From assembly GCA_963743595.1 (NCBI GenBank), contig CAVURW010000045.1:1-16958 (forward strand): a DNA stretch of 16,958 nt, given 5' to 3'. The DNA comes from CAVURW01 sp963743595. Lineage in GTDB: Bacteria; Verrucomicrobiota; Verrucomicrobiia; Methylacidiphilales; UBA1321. Below the pieces are notes generated by a model. That model ran no database searches. It had not been told where the DNA came from and saw only the letters and a list, made by a program, of their open reading frames with translations. A program made the position numbers and the translations under genes. This document shows positions 12,628 to 16,958 of this stretch, piece by piece. Each line of letters starts with the position of its first letter. The first letter of the stretch is position 1.

Positions 12628-14583
12628 GTGAAAATCACTGCAATTGCCTGTCTTCTATTTTTGGGCGCTATTTCTTGCAACACCGCAAGGGCCTCGGATC
12701 AAACGACTTCCGATAACCCCGCTTTTGTTGCCAAGCCGAACATCGCTCAGGCCGAGCCGTTCGATCTCAGTGATGTCCGATTGCTCGATGGAATTTTCAA
12801 AACTTACCAGGCCCTAGATGCGAAGTTCATGTTGTCGCTCGATCCGGAGCGGCTGCTTCATAATTTCCGGGTCACCGCGAATTTGCCTGCGCCGGGAAAA
12901 TCGTACGGAGGTTGGGAAAATCCTTCCCAAGGGATACGCGGTCATTTCGTGGGCCATTACCTCTCGGCTTGCGCGGAAATGTATGCGGCGACGGGCGATC
13001 CCATATTTAAAGATCGAGGCACGCTTTTGGTAACGGAACTGGGCAAGTGCCAGGACGCCATCGGCAACGGGTATCTCTCCGCGTTTCCCAGCACCTCGTT
13101 GGATCAAATCGAAAAACCCGATGGCAAGGGAAGCGATGCGCCGTACTACGCCATCCACAAGATCATGGCCGGGCTTCTGGACGAATATCACTATTGTGGC
13201 AACCAACAAGCGCTCGCCATCTGCAGCAAGATGGCCGATTACTTCGGAGATCGCCTGGGAAAACTTGCGCCGGATCAGCTCGACTATGTCCTTTACACCA
13301 GCAATCGCGGTTCACAACGCCGGCACGAGTTCGGCGGTATGTCTGAGGTGCTCCATAATTTGTATGCGATCACGAATAAGCCGGCCTATTTAACGCTGGC
13401 CCATCTATTCGATCGCGCTTGGTTTTTTACACCACTCTCCATGAGTCAGGACGATCTAAGCGGGCTGCACGCGAACACGCATATTCCGTATGCCATCGGA
13501 TTTGCCCGGCAATATGAATTGACCGGCGATGCGAGTTATCAGCACGCGGCTGACTTCTTTTGGACGCAGGTGACTCAACACCATTCCTACGTCACCGGCA
13601 GCGATAGCCGGGGTGAGGTGTTTCTCGCGCCCGATGTGGAATCGAACGGTCTGGGCGACGACACCGCAGAGACCTGCAACGTTTACAACATGCTGAAGCT
13701 GACGGAGCATCGCTTTACCTGGAAGGCAGATGTGGCCACGGCCGATTACTACGAGCGCGCGCTCTACAATCACATCCTCAGTTCCATCGATCCCGATACG
13801 GGCATGACGACCTACTACCTCTCTCTAAAACCGGGCCACTTTAAGCTCTATTGCGATCCCGACGCTTTCTGGTGTTGCACCGGAACGGGGGTGGAGAATC
13901 ACGCAAAATACGGCGCGGCCATCTACTACCACCACGACGACACGTTGTGGGTGAATCTCTTTATGGCATCGCAGCTCGCGTGGAAAGAGCAAGGCGTTTC
14001 CGTAACCCAAATCACCACGTTTCCAGATACTGACCAGACCACTTTGACCTTCACCCTGACTCAACCGAAGCATCTGAAAGTGCTTTTGCGTGACCCCTCG
14101 TGGGAAACCCAGGGCGCTACGGTGAGTATCAATGGTCAACCGCAGACGGTCCTAGCGCAAGCGGGGAGTTACATTGCGCTGGATCGCACCTGGCAGTCCG
14201 GCGACAAGGTGACCTTGCACCTGCCTATGAATCTTTCCCTGCACCGTTCCAATGACAACCCGAAGGTGGTAGCCGTGATGTATGGACCGGTGGTTCTTGC
14301 GGGCGAAATGGGCCGAGACGGTATGCCTGATATTGACGAGAGCACCGATTGGCGTCACTTCTTCAAGTTGCCCGATCCCCCCGTCTCCAGCTTAACTGGC
14401 GACAGCACCCAGCTCGATTCATGGATCAAACCAGTGGCCGACCAGCCGCTCTGTTTTACCACCACGAACGCAGGTAAACCCACCGATGTGCAGCTGAAGC
14501 CGCTCTACGAAATCCATCACGAGCGCTACACGGTCTACTGGCATTTCCAAGATTCCGGCCAAACGAAAACGGCGAGCCAATAA
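12628..14583 (+). CDS. Secreted GH127 beta-L-arabinofuranosidase
   Basis: A 651-residue exported enzyme of the GH127 family (DUF1680), whose characterised members release L-arabinofuranose from beta-arabino-oligosaccharides of plant hydroxyproline-rich glycoproteins with a zinc-bound cysteine nucleophile. A signal peptide covers about residues 1-22, with a likely cut at ARA before SD; the Cys in GAISC is a poor lipobox. The all-helical barrel motifs are clear: PFDLSDVRLLDG, GHFVGHYLSACAEMY, APYYAIHKIMAGLLD. The catalytic set known from Bifidobacterium HypBA1 matches: E330 (RGEVF), E348 and C350 (AETCN), C416 and C417 (FWCCTG). C-terminal beta domains follow from about 440. The start is GTG. 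A perfect TTGACA stands at 12585-12590 but has no -10 box at the right distance. Together with the GH2 enzyme it suggests plant glycan use. Confidence 0.92.
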   Translation: MKITAIACLLFLGAISCNTARASDQTTSDNPAFVAKPNIAQAEPFDLSDVRLLDGIFKTYQALDAKFMLSLDPERLLHNFRVTANLPAPGKSYGGWENPSQGIRGHFVGHYLSACAEMYAATGDPIFKDRGTLLVTELGKCQDAIGNGYLSAFPSTSLDQIEKPDGKGSDAPYYAIHKIMAGLLDEYHYCGNQQALAICSKMADYFGDRLGKLAPDQLDYVLYTSNRGSQRRHEFGGMSEVLHNLYAITNKPAYLTLAHLFDRAWFFTPLSMSQDDLSGLHANTHIPYAIGFARQYELTGDASYQHAADFFWTQVTQHHSYVTGSDSRGEVFLAPDVESNGLGDDTAETCNVYNMLKLTEHRFTWKADVATADYYERALYNHILSSIDPDTGMTTYYLSLKPGHFKLYCDPDAFWCCTGTGVENHAKYGAAIYYHHDDTLWVNLFMASQLAWKEQGVSVTQITTFPDTDQTTLTFTLTQPKHLKVLLRDPSWETQGATVSINGQPQTVLAQAGSYIALDRTWQSGDKVTLHLPMNLSLHRSNDNPKVVAVMYGPVVLAGEMGRDGMPDIDESTDWRHFFKLPDPPVSSLTGDSTQLDSWIKPVADQPLCFTTTNAGKPTDVQLKPLYEIHHERYTVYWHFQDSGQTKTASQ

Positions 14584-14786
14584 AGTTTTCCGGAAAAAAT
14601 TACGCTCGGTTGCAAACTTAGAGATCTGACCGAACTACCTTAACAAACGAGTGCCCAGATTCCTAAGTCAAGAGAACTTGCTAACTCATTACGCTTTTTT
14701 AAGAAAACATCGTTTTTCGCGTCCTATTTAGCTTGCGCGGCGACTCGCGATCTGGCTACAGTTTCATCGGAGAACCTTCGAATCTC

Positions 14787-15071
14787 GTGAAAATAACAAC
14801 ACTACTTAAACGTAAAGGGACGCGACTTCGCAAGAAGGGTCAAACCTTGGTCGAGTATGCGTTGATCATTGCTTTCGTTTCGGTTCTGGCCATCAGCGTG
14901 CTGCGAGCTGTCGGGGCAGGAACCGCTCAGGCCTACGATCAGGTAAACTCTCAGCTTCAAACAGCGGCTCAGGGCGGGGGAGTGGTGACTCCCGATGCTA
15001 GTGATCCAGGTCCGCCAGTACCTCCTCCTATGGCACCTGCGGCTGCACCCGCTGGGCCAGCTCCTATTTAG
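14787..15071 (+). CDS. Flp/Fap-type pilin
   Basis: A 94-residue small pilin of the Flp (tight adherence) class. A basic leader of about 18 residues ends in RKKG, followed by QTLVEYALIIAFVSVLAIS: cleavage before Q, Glu at mature position 5 followed by Tyr, and one hydrophobic helix, as in Flp1. The tail after residue 60 is low complexity, rich in Gly, Pro and Ala, and longer than in classical Flp1. The frame extends to a TTG at 14733, but GTG 14787 gives a normal leader, so I prefer it. A TATTTA at 14725-14730 could be a -10 box. No tad assembly genes are in the window. The kinase-TIR gene starts 97 bp downstream on the same strand. Confidence 0.82.
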   Translation: MKITTLLKRKGTRLRKKGQTLVEYALIIAFVSVLAISVLRAVGAGTAQAYDQVNSQLQTAAQGGGVVTPDASDPGPPVPPPMAPAAAPAGPAPI

Positions 15072-15168
15072 GCTCCTCCTCCGGGGCAGTCGTCACGGTG
15101 CGTCTTGGTTACAAATGTGTCGCCACCTTCTCTTGCTGTTGGGGCCCTTTTCATGAAATTCTGTGGGC

Positions 15169-16958
15169 ATGGAATTGGACGTCGAGAACCTACCCCAAGG
15201 TTTTAAGCTGGGGCATTACGTCGTCAAAAGCCTCATCGCCGTGGGGGGCATGGGCGTCGTTTATAAGGCTTACGAACCTCAGCTGAATCGCATCGTCGCG
15301 ATCAAAGTATTGGGTCGGTTTTACGCGCAAGATCCCGCTGCAGTCTCCAGCTTTCAAGAGGAGGCGCGCGCTGTAGCGGCGATTTCCCACCCCAACATTG
15401 TTCCCATCCACTTCATTGGAACGGAGAACGGCTGCACGTTTTTCAGCATGGGCTTAATCGAGGGTGGCACTCTCGATGACTGGATCGATCGCGACCAGTA
15501 CTTCACAGAACAGGACGCGTTCTGGTTTCTGGAGCAAGCCGTTGCGGCACTCGATGCGGCGTTCCGCGCAAAAATCGTCCACCTTGATATCAAGCCCTCG
15601 AACTTTCTCATCAACCACCAAAAGCAGCTTTTTCTCACCGATTTCGGTCTGGCTGAAAATTTGGCGGGCGATCCGAATTTGGCTCAAAATAAATCGGGCA
15701 TGGGAACACCTTTTTATGTTTCCCCGGAGCAGATTTATCAAGACCCGACCGATCAACGCACGGACATCTATTCACTGGGTGCCACGCTCTTTCACCTCAT
15801 GGTGAAGCAGCCCCCTTTTAATGGCAATTCGCTACAAGATTTGGTGAAGGGGCATCTCTATGGCGAGTTCCCGGAGGCGACTGCGCGGGCGGCGGGGTTA
15901 TCCGATGGATGGGTGGAGCTGCTAAGGAAAATGTTGAAGAAAGATCCGACTGAACGCTACGCCGATTATCAGGAGCTCTCTACAGCGATTCAGAGTCTGC
16001 GGGCGACCCCGAAAGCCATTGAGTTAGCGCCCCCGAAACGCACGGACGTCGTGGAATCGGACGTCTTTATTTCCCATTCCGACCGCGACAAGGAAATGGC
16101 TGACCAGGTCTGTCTCTTCTTGGAGCAGAACTCGTTGCGATGTTGGTTGGCACCCCGCGATATCGGAACGGGAGCCACCTGGGCCACCTCGTTTGTGTTA
16201 GCCGTTACCCGGACCAAGGTGATGGTCGTCTTGCTCTCGAATCATTCAAATGACTCGCAGCAGGTCCACCGCGAATTGGAAGAAGCCGCGCACTTTGGGA
16301 AACCGATCATCATCGTGCGTCTTGAGGATGTGCAGCTCTCGGAAGATCTCGCCCGGCTCAAAGAAACACGGACTCTGGACGCGTTCTTGGAACCGGTTCC
16401 CTTCGAGAGGGTTGTTCAATTGGTGCAGGAGGAGATCAAGGAGCTAGAGTCGCAAAAACAGCTTCCAGACCCGAAGGCAACTCGTCCCTACTCCAAGTTC
16501 ATGGTTAAGATCGGGATGCTGCTCGTCATGGCTGCCTACTGTCTCGGCGTCTACTTGATTCCTCCCCGGCCCAATTCGTCCGCACCCGCTCCCCTGGGCA
16601 TCTCACCGGGCGATCTGGAGCTGATCGCGACTAGCATTAAGGAGATCGACGCCGAGGAGAAAAAGCTAGCACCGCTCCCCAAACATAAGATCGTGCACGG
16701 CGTCAATTTGGCCATAGATCAATATTATGAGTCTTCACTGGATCAATTGATGAAGGCGGTCGACTTATTCGCTGCTGCTGGCGTCAAACGGATCGATCTC
16801 ACGCCACCTGCTGCGTATTGGGGACCTCATTTTATCGAAATTGACCAGCCGCTTTGCGCTTATATTCGGAAAAAGGGGATCGAAATTAACTTGGGTGCCG
16901 CAGGAATTCTGACAAAGCAATCACAAACCATGCAGGAATATCAGGATAAATGTTGTAA
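15169..16958 (+). CDS. Ser/Thr protein kinase fused to TIR domain, membrane helix and TIM-barrel-like domain (partial)
   Basis: The frame is open for 596 residues to the window edge, so the C-terminus is missing. Residues 12-275 are a PknB-like kinase: glycine loop AVGGMGVVYKA (24-34), K46 in VAIK, E65, catalytic loop HLDIKPSN (138-145, with Leu replacing Arg of HRD), DFG 158-160 and SPE 185-187. Residues 298-410 are a TIR domain: DVFISHS, CWLAPRDIGTG and VHREL with E369, which aligns with the NAD+-cleaving Glu of SARM1. A membrane helix lies at 447-464, followed by a Pro-rich linker. From 505 the pattern HGVNLA, a helix, AAGVKRIDL, then RKKGIEINLGAAG looks like the first three strands of a TIM barrel, as in glycosidases. 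Kinase and TIR should be cytoplasmic and the barrel outside. Start ATG 15169; GTG 15163 is possible. Confidence 0.85.
   Translation, partial: MELDVENLPQGFKLGHYVVKSLIAVGGMGVVYKAYEPQLNRIVAIKVLGRFYAQDPAAVSSFQEEARAVAAISHPNIVPIHFIGTENGCTFFSMGLIEGGTLDDWIDRDQYFTEQDAFWFLEQAVAALDAAFRAKIVHLDIKPSNFLINHQKQLFLTDFGLAENLAGDPNLAQNKSGMGTPFYVSPEQIYQDPTDQRTDIYSLGATLFHLMVKQPPFNGNSLQDLVKGHLYGEFPEATARAAGLSDGWVELLRKMLKKDPTERYADYQELSTAIQSLRATPKAIELAPPKRTDVVESDVFISHSDRDKEMADQVCLFLEQNSLRCWLAPRDIGTGATWATSFVLAVTRTKVMVVLLSNHSNDSQQVHRELEEAAHFGKPIIIVRLEDVQLSEDLARLKETRTLDAFLEPVPFERVVQLVQEEIKELESQKQLPDPKATRPYSKFMVKIGMLLVMAAYCLGVYLIPPRPNSSAPAPLGISPGDLELIATSIKEIDAEEKKLAPLPKHKIVHGVNLAIDQYYESSLDQLMKAVDLFAAAGVKRIDLTPPAAYWGPHFIEIDQPLCAYIRKKGIEINLGAAGILTKQSQTMQEYQDKCC

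Noticed and set aside
14586..14597. TTTTCCGGAAAA palindrome after the GH127 stop as a terminator
   Set aside because: The stem would be only four A-T pairs around a CCGG loop, too weak, and the following run is of A rather than T on the coding strand.
1..16958. CRISPR arrays, tRNA or rRNA genes, insertion sequences
   Set aside because: No regularly spaced direct repeats of CRISPR size, no tRNA cloverleaf, no rRNA-like segment and no transposase frame were seen.

Overview
The window looks like a chromosomal segment of a Verrucomicrobiota-like bacterium; Planctomycetota or Acidobacteriota cannot be excluded. Evidence: two large pseudopilins of the kind abundant in that group, secreted plant-polysaccharide glycosidases (GH2, GH127), a PknB-type kinase fused to a TIR domain, and a general lack of Shine-Dalgarno sequences. 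Base composition is split. The left end is AT-rich (17 G+C in 181-240), the rest is GC-rich (37 G+C in 6061-6120), which suggests an acquired accessory island at the left end.

Layout. 1-2242 holds two tandem paralogous genes of unknown function (183-962, 1059-1835). Each is preceded by the same degraded 15-codon protein tail, so a two-gene cassette resembling a toxin-immunity module has been duplicated. A third small gene follows 2 bp after the second paralog. 2417-2947 (-) encodes a membrane-anchored coiled-coil protein. 2948-4144 is mostly non-coding and contains a cluster of six ACATCAC heptamers, a nearly G-free stretch and a possible hairpin. 4145-5850 (-) is a glycosyltransferase/acetyltransferase operon. 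5971-8158 is a divergent RtcB-type RNA ligase followed by an unknown acidic protein. 8209-9648 holds two tandem pseudopilins; the second has a near-consensus sigma-70 promoter placed so that its mRNA should be leaderless. 9771-14583 holds two exported glycosidases, a GH2 beta-mannosidase-like enzyme and a GH127 beta-L-arabinofuranosidase. 14787-15071 is a Flp-type pilin. 15169 to the window end is a partial multidomain protein: Ser/Thr kinase, TIR domain, one membrane helix, then the start of an apparent TIM-barrel domain outside the membrane.

How parts fit together. The two glycosidases probably trim arabinose- and mannose-type decorations of plant glycans in the periplasm or outside the cell. 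The pseudopilins and the Flp pilin belong to secretion or surface structures whose machinery is not in this window. The kinase-TIR protein is the most interesting item: an architecture that could link an outside sugar-like signal to phosphorylation and NAD+ cleavage. All functions come from reading motifs; nothing was searched against a database.
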